Shown: in pieces, positions 34,811 through 44,400 of the stretch
Position numbering within the stretch: the first letter of the stretch is position 1
Layout: every line of letters starts with the position of its first letter
Origin: Metellina segmentata
Lineage: Eukaryota; Arthropoda; Arachnida; Araneae; Tetragnathidae
Assembly: GCA_947359465.1 (NCBI GenBank)
Contig: OX375883.1
Span: 91,258,911-91,322,910 of the forward strand
Reading direction: 5' to 3'
Length of the DNA stretch: 64,000 nucleotides
Translations under genes and position numbers: made by a program
The notes under the pieces: model-generated
Seen by the model: the letters and a program-made list of their open reading frames with translations, nothing else
Database searches by the model: none
What the model was told of the DNA's origin: nothing

Positions 34811-35017
34811 TAGTTATGCGGGAATAACTGCGAAATCTTTGTAGTATAAAATGAAATTTATTGTACGGAGAGATGCGAGTGCGCGTGCAAGCGCTGTGGT
34901 GGTTGAGAAGGAACAGCTACATAAAAAATACAAAAACACAACGAGTAAACAACTAGGGTTACACGAATTCCTTCAGAGCGGAGGGTTGCAAGAGATACGG
35001 GGAACATGGCGCCAACA
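34811..35017 (-). repeat. 3' LTR of the BEL/Pao element
   Basis: 207 bp, nearly the same as 41924-42130. On the minus strand it starts TGTTGGCGCCATG and holds a polyadenylation signal (CAATAAA). Frames such as 34851-35033 (+) that cross it are not genes. Confidence 0.92.
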
Positions 35018-35107
35018 TCCCGCCCCACGTTGAAGGATAAATTCAACAAAATAAGACAATGATTAAACATAAGGAAAAATATGAATGAAATATATACAAA
35101 ACAATTT

Positions 35108-36220
35108 TTACAATATTGGTAATAAACAAATTTTTGAAATACCCCTTTTTAATATGCCATGTGGGGTTTTTACTACTACTACTCGTACCTTACCATCTGA
35201 ACCAGAGATTACTTCTTGAATGCGACCCATAGCCCACTTGCAAGGTGGAAGATTGTCATCCTTTAATAGCACTAATGAATTTGGTGCAACATTATTTTTT
35301 GCGAATTGCCATTTGTGTCTGGCTTGTAAATTGTTCAGGTAATCTAACTTCCACTTGCGCCATATTATTTGAACAAACTTGTTAATTTTTTGCCATTGTG
35401 ACAAAAGATTATCATTTTTGTCTGTAAGATCTGGTTCAGGTAGGCTCGTTAAGGGACGTCCTATGAGAAAGTGGCCTGGAGTGAGAACATCGAATTCACA
35501 AGGATCAGAAGACATGGGAGTTAAGGGTCTACTGTTTAAAATGCCCTCAATCTGGGTGGTAACCGTTATGAATTGTTCTATAGTTAAATGGGAATTACCA
35601 ACGCATCTTTTCAGGTGATGTTTGAAGGATTTTACACCTGATTCCCATAATCCACCGAAATTTGGAGATCTAGGAGGGATAAATTTCCAGGCGACTTCCT
35701 CATTGGACAGATAACTAGAAAGAATATAATCTGGTTTTCTGACAAGATGATATAATTTCTTTAGCTCAGAGCACGAGCCGACAAAATTGGGGGCATTATC
35801 TGTACAGATAGAGGTACTTTTGCCCCGTCTACTGAAGAATCTCTTAAGAATGGCTATGAAGGTTTCAGATGTCAAATCCGTTACTACTTCCAAATGAACA
35901 GCCTTTGTTGCAAAACAGATGAAAATAGCTACATAGCATTTGTGATAAACACCCTTACGTTGACCCTTAAATTTGATTGAGAAGGGTCCACAAAAATCAA
36001 TTCCTACATGAGTAAAGGAATGACTTGGAGTGACCCTTTCGGTAGGAAGGTTTCCCATCATTTGGATTGCGGTTGTCGGTTTATTCCTGAAACATGTTAC
36101 ACAGTCATGAACTATTTTTCTGGCGGTGTTTCTGCCACCTAAAGGCCAGAATTCTTGTCTAATGAGATAAAGGAGATTTTGGGGTCCTACATGTAAATAC
36201 TTCAAATGAAAATACTGCAT
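35108..36220 (-). pseudogene. pol: BEL/Pao Pol, last part: integrase and DUF5641
   Basis: Integrase N-terminal HHCC-like region (HLKYLHVG..CVTCF), catalytic core with D in HVGIDFCGPF, D in CTDNAPNFVG and E in NFGGLWESGVKSFKHHL, then a C-terminal DUF5641 domain (WRKWKLDYLNNLQAR.KW, up to GRIQEV). It is 370 codons without a stop. The frame differs from the RT part only because of the homopolymer at 36267-36306; the real protein has no start here and belongs to one Gag-Pol chain. Confidence 0.93.
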
Positions 36221-36222
36221 AA

Positions 36223-36265
36223 TTAAAATGGTAAGCTTATGGTTTTTAGGAAGTAAAATTGGATG

Positions 36266-36308
<43 letters not shown>

Positions 36309-38946
36309 TAAACGATAAATTTGAGTTGGTCAATCGGCCGCCTACTCTAAGTAAATTATCTTCGTCCAAAAAGGGATTTAAAGCGCTTACCTGACCCTTG
36401 ATAGGTTCTGCTTTACTGAGGGTTTTTATCTCATTAGAAAAGCTACATGCCTGTACAAGCCTTATTATCCTGAGTTTAGCTTGTTGAAGTTCCTTTATTG
36501 TGAGGGGACCTGTGTGACGAACTCCACTTCTTACATTATGAGTAAACCTGTAAATATAACTCAAAGTACGAATTAATTTAGCAAAGTTATTAGTTATATC
36601 AAGTAAATTAGAAGCAAATTCTTCAGTAGATGTGATGCTCAAGGAAACTTGAGGCGATCTTTTGAGTTCGCATAAAAACGAGTCTTCCTTTGAAATGTCT
36701 GAAGGACAGTTCTGAAAAGAGAAGTCATTATCAGTTGGTTGTTGCGGTCCATACCACCATAAATCTAGGTGAGGAAGTTCGTCGAGGTTAACACCGCGAG
36801 AGATGATGTCCGCAGGGTTGTTGGTTGACGAGATGTGTCTCCATTGGTACTTCACTGTTTTGTCTTGGATTTTGGAAACACGATTGGCAACGAAAGTCTT
36901 GAGTTGATGCGCTGAAGTGTTAATCCACGCAAGTGCGATTGTAGAATCAGTGTGTAATACGACTGCATCAATTTTTATCGTTAAGGATTGAAGAATCTTT
37001 TCCACTAATTTGGAGAGGAGCAAACATGCTGACAGTTCAAGACGCGGAATGGAAATTGTCTTGATTGGAGCGACGCGCGACTTGCTTGCGACGATTTTAG
37101 TTGTGGATTCACCATCTGACTTTATGCACTGCATGTAGACAACAGCACCGTATGCCGATTTAGAAGCGTCGGCATAACCTCTAAGTGAGGCTCGATCCAA
37201 TGTTTCTGTTAAGATGAATATTTCAATCCGGATATCTTCAATGCGTTTTAATGTGGCCGCAAAGTTCATCCAGTCCGTTGCGATTGATTCTGGGAGTGTG
37301 TCATCCCAATTCAACTTGTCAAGCCATAGTTTCTGGAGGAAGATCTTTGCCTTTGTAGTCACTGGTCCCAGAAGTCCTAATGGATCATAAATTCTTGCTA
37401 TGACGCTAAGAACTTGACGCTTCGTGTACGAGGATTCCTTAGGAACAGATACTTTAAAGTTGAATTGATCTTCTGAAGAGTTCCAGCTGATGCCGAGGGT
37501 TTTCACTGCAGACTCTGCGTCGGTTGAAAAGCTATGCTCCTGTCTAGAGGAACTGTTGATGAGTTCGCTGGAGTTGGAGTTCCATTTATGAAGCGTCATG
37601 CCACATGTTGCAAGCATATCCCTTATCTGACATTGAAGTCTCTTTGCGGTATCCAGATTTTGATCACCGTATACGATGTCATCCATGTAGACGTCACGAA
37701 GTATGACCTCAGATGCCAATGGGAATTTAGGAGCTTCATCTATGGCTAGTTGTTTGAGAGTCCTTATAGCAAGGAAAGGAGCACAGGCTGTGCCATATGT
37801 TACCGTATTTAGTCTATAAGTGACTGGTGACTCATTTTGTTCGTTTTTCCACAGGATTCGTAGAAGGTCGCGTTGTGCTGGATCGATGAGGATCTGGCGA
37901 AACATTTTTTGAATGTCACTTGTGAACGCGTATCTGTAGGTTCGGAATCTCGTCATTATGTCGAAGATGTCTTCCTTGACTTCACCCTTAAGAAGAATGT
38001 CATTTAAGCTGACACCAGTTGTGGATGCTGCAGAGGCATTAAAAACTACTCGAAGCTTCGTGGTCAGTTTTTCAGGTCTGAAGACGCCGTGGTGTGGGAG
38101 ATAATAGCTCGGCTTATTTGCTTGGTAATTTTCAACTTTTTCCATGTGTCCCGATAGTAGGTATTCTTCCATGAAATCCTGATAAAAAGTTTTCAATACT
38201 TCATTTTTGGAGAGTCTGTTCCACTGCTGAGTCAGTCTTTTTTCTGCCAATTTGCTGGTGTCACCAAGTTTCTCGATATCCTTTATTGGCATTTCCACGA
38301 CATATCTTCCTTCATTGTTGCGGCGGTGAGTCATTTTGAAATGATTCTCGCAGAACTCCTCTTCTTTGCTTTGGAAAGAAGATGAGTCATCAAGAGTTTC
38401 AATATGCCAGAATTTCTGCAAACAGTTTTGAATGTCCATTGTTTGAGAAACCAGTCCACAGTAATGGCTTTGATTACTCGATTCTACACTTCCTGTTGCG
38501 GCGTAACCAAACACTGTATTGCGGTAAATTATGCTACTGTTGGGAGAACGATACTGTCCATCTTTCAATATATCGAACATGGCTTCAGTTCCAATCACCA
38601 TGTCGATTTTTCCCATAGTTGAAAATGTGGGATCTGCCAAGGGGCAATTACTGTCCTCCACATGGAAAGAATGAGTTGGAAGAAGATCTGTAATTTTCTT
38701 CACAACGAGAAATGCGAGTGTTGATGAATAAGAGCCATTGCCATTTTGTATGGTGGCTCGCAATCTCTTTTTAATTTTTGTTTCATTTCCACCTAGTCCA
38801 CAAACGGAAATGTTTGTATTCTCTGGATGAATGCCTAGCCGATCGACGAATTCTGTTGTCAATAAATTAGACATACTACCCGAATCTAGTATCGCTCGAG
38901 CTTGTGTGAAACTTCCTGCCAAGTGGTTCAGAACCCAGACCTTCAC
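36223..38946 (-). pseudogene. pol: BEL/Pao Pol, first part: protease, RT, RNase H
   Basis: An aspartic-protease motif (ARAILDSGSMSNLL) near residue 18 is followed by a Pao-type reverse transcriptase with YMDDIVYG (near residue 420), then RNase H-like sequence (LRGYADASKSAYGAVVYMQ; LHTDSTIALAWI) and the start of the zinc-binding integrase region (LRVGGRL). The frame ends in a run of lysines coded by 40 A residues, then a stop after SIQFYFLKTISLPF. Without that homopolymer-length change the frame would connect to the integrase ORF. The upstream end lies in a different frame from gag. Confidence 0.93.
36267..36306 (-). repeat. 40-nt poly(A)/poly(T) homopolymer inside pol
   Basis: Forty consecutive T on the + strand, inside the Pao coding sequence between NSNLSFN and the integrase. 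Its length is out of frame and explains the split of pol. It may be true expansion of a lysine-codon run or an assembly/polishing error. Confidence 0.9.
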
Positions 38947-39026
38947 TGTTGGAATGAGCGCTGTTTTATTTATGTTGTTTGTGCAGGAGAGCGACTGCGA
39001 TATTCGATACTCCTCTGCGTTCGGGT

Positions 39027-40264
39027 TCAGTGTGTGACCTTGACCCGATTGATTCGTGGAGTCGTTGCTATTCGCAAAGGGAACGGAGGAAAATTCATCG
39101 TTCTGCGACAGAGAAGAGAATTATGTTTCGCTTTGCAGATTTTGCAAAAATGAGTAGAATTACACTTTGGAAGTTCGTGCTTGTTAGAAAGACAATTGAT
39201 ACAAATTTTGTTTTTGTTTACTAATTCATACCTTTCAGAAGTATTCATTTTTAAGAACGATTCACATCGAAAGAGAGGATGAAATGGTTTACAACCAAGA
39301 ACACATGTGTTTTGCGAATCCTTTACAAAAAACGATTTTGGTTTTGCTTTAACAATAGGTGTGAACTTAGGTTTTACGTTTTTGTTAATGCTATCTAGCA
39401 CTTGCGAACGCTTTTCTAGAAATACAATTAAATCGTCTAAATTTGGAACTTCATTTGCTTTGATGCTCAACTCGTATTGTTTCCGAGTTTCTCTATCGAT
39501 TTTTTGAAGAATCAAATTGACAACTATTATGTCGGAAAGATTATTCCGGTCGTATCCCAACACGTTTAATCCCCGAATGTTTCTCTTAACATTATCAATC
39601 AAATTTCTCAAGTCTTTAGAAGATTCGTGAATAATTGTTTCTGCGTTTAAAATTTCCTTGATGTGAAATTCTACAATTATTCTTTTATTTTCGAATCTTT
39701 CCTCTAATGCTTTAAAAAGAGACTCGAAAGTGTCGTCAGGGGTTTGCAAGTTTTTTGCATCACCTGTCAGAGCTGCACTTAAATAATACAATTTTTGTGA
39801 GGATGAGAGATTTTGATTGGATGTGATAATATTATTAAATTGTAATTTAAATGCGCCAAATTCCTCATATTTTCCGCTAAATTTGGGTAAAGGAATTTCC
39901 GGAATTTTCAAATTATGGTAGTGGTGCATCAAAGGTGGATTTTGAGAAGAATCACCTTTTGTTTTAGCTTCGATTCGCCTCAAACACTTTTAATTTGGAA
40001 TAAAGTTTTAGCAACTTGGTCACTAAAATCCTCATTTTCATTAATCTCTATATCAAATTCTTCGGGTATAGAGATTAAATTTTCAATTTGCGAATTAAGT
40101 GTAATTAGCAAAGCTTCTTTCTGAGTTAATTGCTCCAAAATTTCTTGAAAAGGTTCGCTTTCATTATTGTTATCTTTAATCAAGTTATCATTTTTTTCTA
40201 TTAAATCGATAACAGTTTTTCTAAAAGTCTTGCGTTTAGTTACTGCCTTAGTTAGCTTATTCAT
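39027..40264 (-). pseudogene. gag: BEL/Pao Gag (DUF1759) with zinc knuckles, two frameshifts
   Basis: ATG at 40264 (MNKLTKAVTKRKTFRK) starts a Lys/Glu-rich coiled-coil-like region that stops at ~39980. The continuing frame (39027-39983) begins 1 nt out of phase and contains the capsid-like DUF1759 domain (EIPLPKFSGKYEEF.AFKLQF..I) and cysteine/histidine knuckles (CINCLSNKHELPKC; CKICKAKHNSLLC). A second 1-nt shift near 39115 separates it from the pol frame. Families of this type normally have one long gag-pol frame. Confidence 0.88.
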
Positions 40265-40504
40265 ATTTAAATGAATCAAAGGTGGAGTGGTCGCAAACGG
40301 GACTGTAGCGCCAAGGCGTTTGTTTTGGTCGCCAAACCAAGATGGCGGAGATCGCCATAACAAGATGGCGCGGTGTCCATGTAGCAAAATTCATGCTGTG
40401 AACCTTTGCATAAATGGATTTGATAGCAATTTCTATGGATTTTATAGTAATTTTTTGCGAAATGGGGTATAGAAAAATGAAACTTACCCTCATTTTGTCG
40501 CCAC

Positions 40505-40935
40505 ATTATAAATCGCTAGAAAATTCGATGCACGAAAGAATATTCGTATTTTAACGGAGGAAGATGCCCGGATAATCTCTCTGAACAACCTCAATGTCAC
40601 CGTGTTTTAGCGGCAGCAAGTACATCTGCAAATTTGCTGCTACTGCCTACATTAGTTGCGGGAAGAGTACCAAACTCCTTGAATATACCATCCTTTCGGC
40701 AATATGCTGCACATTCCTCTGGTGATCCACGAACAGCTTCAAAATGCGAATCATTGTCAAGCTTCTTGATCTCGGATATTCTTCGCCGTTGTTTAAAATA
40801 AATATAGCCCTGACAATGGACGCGTTTAGTCTTCGGACAGATCTCCCTACCGAAGCAAATATATTCATGGCAATCCGAGTTAGCGAACGGCTCATTCTCA
40901 ACTTGAAAAAAAGTAAACACCAACCTTTACACAAA
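40505..40935 (-). pseudogene. Endogenous CRESS-DNA-virus-like Rep, HUH endonuclease domain only
   Basis: The frame 40597-40923 (108 codons) reads like the nuclease domain of circovirus-type replication proteins. It has a degenerate motif I region (VFTF), YICFGREICPKT, motif II HCQGYIYF (usual HLQG with one change) and motif III YCRKDG with the catalytic tyrosine and lysine, then GTLP. A 1-nt shift after AAAKTR continues as GDIEVVQRDYPGIFLR, the usual linker after the nuclease domain, and a stop follows. No superfamily-3 helicase is found. Known: Rep nicks and joins DNA in rolling-circle replication. Inferred: an old captured copy, no longer functional, which lacks a clear start. Confidence 0.82.
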
Positions 40936-40950
40936 AAAAAACACGGTAAT

Positions 40951-41005
40951 TAGCTGGTAATTTTTAGTTAACGTCGTACTAGAGTAACACAACGGGATTC
41001 AAAAA
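40951..41005 (-). repeat. SINE tail fragment inside the Rep-carrying element
   Basis: GTCGTACTAGAGTAACACAACGGG matches the SINE tail at 22400-22425 in the same orientation. Only ~55 bp remain. Confidence 0.6.
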
Positions 41006-41068
41006 AAAAAGACGGAGTAGTTAAACAAGAAAAAAATGCACGAGGAACGATAAAACACAGACCACGGT

Positions 41069-41347
41069 TGTTGTTGTTGTCGTATGTTCTTTCTGGGATG
41101 CATATGAAAGCAAGTGGTTAACAGAAACATTCAAGACAATACAGAAGAAGAATATTTTTTTATTAGAACAAACGATGATCCCAGCGAAGAACAGAAGGTG
41201 TGCGCTGCTTTCCTTTCAAGACGGGAATCCATTCCAGGCGAAAGTCCGACTTCTTTCCCAGGTTTTACATCCATGCCTCATCCGGGATTCGAACCCGGGC
41301 CCACTCGGTGACAACCGAGGATCATAACCACCATACTGGCTGGGCGG
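41069..41347 (-). repeat. tRNA-Asp-derived SINE with 13-bp target duplication
   Basis: On the minus strand it starts with a tRNA-like head at 41347: an anticodon-arm-like CTCGGTTGTCACCGAG with GTC anticodon, then the T arm CCGGGTTCGAATCCCGG (a perfect B box). The body ends in a short (CAA)n tail at 41069. It is flanked by CACAGACCACGGT at 41056-41068 and 41348-41360. This is a different SINE family from the one at 8.4 and 22.4 kb. It is nested in the Rep-carrying element, so it is among the youngest insertions in the window. Confidence 0.88.
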
Positions 41348-41923
41348 CACAGACCACGGTGAAACGATAAAAAACAAAGTGGCGGATTAAGCGTCGTTAT
41401 CTCTTATCGTTAAACGAGAAAAAAAATATCTAAACCAATCAGAGCACGTTTAATTTCACTTCAAAACACGGTTTAATTCCAATCAGATAACGTCTTTAAA
41501 ATCCTAATCTTCTTAATAGGGTTGCCATAAAAAAACCTAAAGGAAAGGTTACCACTTTGGCGAGAAAAAAGGACTGTCCCGTTTGCGACCACTCCACCGA
41601 ATCAAATACTAAACAAAGAAACTTAAGACAACAGAATATCGCCTACCTTAAGACAACAGCAATTTGTGAGGTGAGGGGAACAATTGATGTTTCTGAGAAC
41701 TTTCAGCAGGAACTTTTTGTCCATATGTGAATAAAACGGTAGATTCACTGAAGTTGATACAATTTAGATGCACAGCTCAGAGTCCAATACGATGCGAATA
41801 AACTGTCCATGTTCGAAAACCATCTGTTTTCATGCGTTTTGCGGTTGAAATGCGGATGAGTTTTCCTTCTCTGCGAGATTATGCGTCGATATAGGTGCTA
41901 ATTCTGCGTGGTGACGGACCAAA

Positions 41924-42130
41924 TAGTTATGCGGGAATAACTGCGAAATCTTTGTAGTATAAAATGAACTTTATTGTACGGAGAGATGCGAGTGCGCGTG
42001 CAAGCGCTGCGGTGGTTGAGAAGGAACAGCTACATAAAAAATACAAAAACACAACGAGTAAACAACTAGGGTTACACGAATTCCTTCAGAGCGGAGGGTT
42101 GCAAGAGATGCGGGGAACATGGCGCCAACA
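41924..42130 (-). repeat. 5' LTR of the BEL/Pao element
   Basis: 207 bp, partner of 34811-35017. On the minus strand it is followed after two bases by TGGTCCGTCACCACG, a likely primer-binding site (TGG start); the tRNA is not identified. Confidence 0.92.
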
Positions 42131-42539
42131 ACATCTACCAGCGAGAAAAAAAATTCCTGATTTAAATGAGAGTTATTCAAACTCTTCATACTATGAGACA
42201 AATATCATCATAGATGCTGGTACTCTAGCTGGAGTTTTTAAGCAGCACGTGAGATGCAAAGTGTGCGATAATGGACTTGATCTGACTCTTGGCAAAAATT
42301 CAGGCTTGTCTGTAGAGTTGCACTTGAAATGCAGTGAGTGTAATTTTACCCTGGATTTCGACACGTCTGAGAGGCAGGCAGATAATTCAAAGACGCACGT
42401 TGTAAACACTCGATTTGTGTATGCGCTTCGATCCTTCGATCCAAAACCTTGTATCGTTAACAATATGAATGCTATTTTATTTTGAAAATCGTTCCTTAAA
42501 TTCAATTTTAAAAGCGATTAGTTTAAAATTAAGATAAAT

Positions 42540-44400
42540 CCCTCAAAAGATGAACATGAAAAGAGAGAACTCGCAGAACAACACGAGAATCACCTACGAA
42601 AGGCTGAGAAAGTAAGAGATACTTTGAAAAAAGACTGAAAAATGAGTTTCTGATAGCTCCTATTATTCTTTCTCATTTGATTTGGAGAAGTCGTTACCAT
42701 TCGCAAAAACTAACATGCAAAATCGCTTATTATAAACCACGTAATTTATACGTTTATAACTTAGGTTGCCACGAGTTATCAGCAGGATCAGGCTACATGT
42801 ACTGTTGGGATAAAACAGTTGGATCTCGGAGCTCACAGGAAATCAGTGCATGTGTAGTCAAACATATAAAAGGCAGAACACCAACCACAAAACACTTTGT
42901 TCTGTACAGCGATACATGTACAGGATAAAAAAAGAAGTAGAAGATGGCATTAAACTTAATGAGACTAGTTCTGAGTGAAGACAACAACATTGAAACGATT
43001 GAACAAAAGTTTATGCAAAGTGGACATTCCAAGCTTCTGAAGGACTCTGACTTTGGCTCAATAGAAGTACACAGTATGAATCAACAGATCTTTGGCCCTT
43101 CTGACTGGTTTCAAGTAATCACTAAATGTCAAGAAAAAAAATCTTTCCACTTTACTGTGATGTCTGGTAAAGGGTTTTTATCAACAGAAAACATGTAAAA
43201 ATCCATTACCAAAAGAAAGTTTAATGAAGAAAAGCAACTAGTTTCATGGCTAGAGATGCGATGGATTCGGTACTGTCATACGACATCCGTCCTCTCCAAA
43301 ATTTTGTATCAATCGCGAAGAACAGAACTCAATTTCCTAGTTTAACATTATACGAGAAAAACGGTTTGGAGTGGATTCGAAAGACGCTCCAATCTCACAT
43401 CTGCACAATCGCTTAATGAAACTTTCCCCTAATGAGAAAACCAGATGTGTGAAGTTACCACGTCCGTTGGGTCCGACAGAATTGGAGTGGAATCGCACAG
43501 TGTTTGGCTTAGAACGAAATTCCACCCAACCATAGCACGAGCGCTGTCGCCAACCTTCTTGCTTCAAGCAGTGCTTGGCGAGAGAAACGATTCAGTTCTT
43601 CAAGCGCGAAAACGAGAGTTTTCGTTTTTTTCTTAGTCTTGTCGTTTTCTTGGACCGTCTGGCGTAGCCCAACTACTCAGGTATGGAAATGCTTTGAATT
43701 ACACTCTCCCCTCCTTAAATTTTTGACAATTTCATATCTCTAGTGAGACATGTCACCTCCCACGGAAGAAACGATTCTATTCTTGGACGATTTCTGTGGC
43801 TTGTTAAAAAGACTAGAGTATTATAAGAATTCATTTCAACTCCCGCTGGAACACCACCAGCCTTTGAATAACGTTGTACTGACAACCACCAGTATTATTC
43901 TCAAGTGAATAAACAAGAGTTCATATATCACCAGTACTCTGTCTTCCTTACAATTACGGAAAACCAACGCAATAAGCTCTAATCATTCTACCTTAGTAAA
44001 CGTTTCTAAATCTCCACTATACGAACCTTAATCTGAAAATCTCCATTGTAAACATTGTTACAGGTACCAGAAATCCAACACTTTTACAATTTCTTACAAG
44101 GAAAACTTGTCTGATGACATTCCGTTTTACAAGCTAAACATAAAACCACAAGGAAAACGAGTACTACCAGTATCGCTGGCAAATGTACTTTTGTCTCGAT
44201 TGTACAATGAACTCCGGCTTGTGACAAGATAAAAAAAGAAAGGTATGCAAGATTTTTTGGTCTACATTCCCTCTGTCAATCATGCATATTATCTAAACCT
44301 TTATACTTCTGACTCCGCTGAAGAAACGGACCACTGGGTGTTGATGACACGAGGGATATTGAGTAGCAGAACGTTTTGTGGTAGACTTCAAGCTAAATAA
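42540..44400 (+). pseudogene. DUF7869-type transposon protein, split by a solo LTR
   Basis: Pieces in order: a charged helix (EKRELAEQHENHLRKAEKV, ~42550), FDLEKSLPF (~42680), the core IAYYKPRNLYVYNLGCHE..YMYCWDK..RSSQEIS (42730-42850), VLYSDTCTG (~42905), LMRLVLS..NNIETI and FMQSGHSK..DSDFG (42955-43070), LEMRWIRY (43250-43268). After the LTR come KENLSDDIPFYKLNIKPQGKR (~44100) and a C-terminal block with YIPSVNHAYYLNLY (~44260). These match an arthropod transposon-associated family that I know as DUF7869 (an RNase H-like fold is suspected). Several stops and frameshifts are present. The 5' part is lost at the junction with the Kolobok element. Confidence 0.68.
43274..44062. repeat. Solo LTR, 789 bp, with exact 5-bp duplication
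   Basis: TGTCATACGAC...CATTGTTACA flanked by GGTAC on both sides (43269-43273 and 44063-44067). The DUF7869 protein sequence reads straight across when the LTR and one GGTAC are left out, confirming the borders. An AATAAA lies at ~43914, favouring + orientation. No second LTR or internal genes occur, so it arose by LTR-LTR recombination. Frames inside it (43337-43567, 43445-43636) are not genes. Confidence 0.85.

Larger units (their letters stand above)
40281..41598. mobile_element. TIR-bounded element with 8-bp duplication, carrying a CRESS-type Rep fragment
   Basis: 1318 bp with 23-bp inverted ends that appear exact (each beginning GGTGGAGTGGTCGCAAAC), flanked by direct GAATCAAA (40273-40280 and 41599-41606). 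It sits in the leader of the BEL/Pao element, 17 bp upstream of the gag ATG on the minus strand, and must be younger than that insertion. Contents from left: two CAAGATGGCG motifs, a viral-type Rep fragment (minus), a SINE tail piece, a complete SINE, and an arm shared with 9778-9990. No transposase is present, so it is non-autonomous. Eight-base duplication fits hAT, P or Merlin-like transposases; the GG start argues against classic hAT. Superfamily is unresolved. Confidence 0.85.
34811..42130 (-). mobile_element. BEL/Pao LTR retrotransposon, full length, itself interrupted
   Basis: 7320 bp with two 207-bp LTRs (only a handful of differences by eye) and exact 5-bp duplications ACATC (34806-34810 and 42131-42135). 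On the minus strand: 5' LTR beginning TGTTGGCGCC, leader, gag (CCHC), protease, RT, RNase H, integrase, DUF5641, a GTGGGGCGGGA polypurine tract, 3' LTR. The leader carries a 1.3-kb DNA element (40281-41598). Frameshifts in gag, at the gag-pol junction and at a 40-nt homopolymer in pol make it defective. Confidence 0.95.
34208..42431 (+). mobile_element. Kolobok/Mutator-domain transposon, 5' half, split by a BEL/Pao element
   Basis: TTAA (34204-34207) is followed by GGGGCTTCAGTACC, a terminus like those of the other TTAA elements here. A transposase start lies at 34708 (MPRSTTKVFKKRKG, basic, Ser/Thr-rich). The frame runs to 34810, where the BEL/Pao element begins, and resumes at 42126 after it. 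The resumed frame has a Cys-rich block (VRCKVCDN, LKCSECNFTLDF) and VVNTRFVYALRS, typical of the N-terminal part of PF20700-type transposases (also seen at 61113). It breaks off at ~42431; catalytic parts and the 3' end are absent. Confidence 0.78.

Noticed and set aside
34851..35033. ORF beginning MKFIVRRDASARA, with a twin at 41964, first read as the start of a transposase
   Set aside because: The shared 207 bp are the LTRs of the BEL/Pao element (TGTTGG.. start, ACATC duplications). The true transposase frame joins 34810 to 42126 across it.
41275..41347. A tRNA-Asp gene on the minus strand
   Set aside because: Anticodon and T arms fit but the acceptor stem pairs poorly, and it is joined to a SINE body and tail within target duplications, so it is a SINE head.
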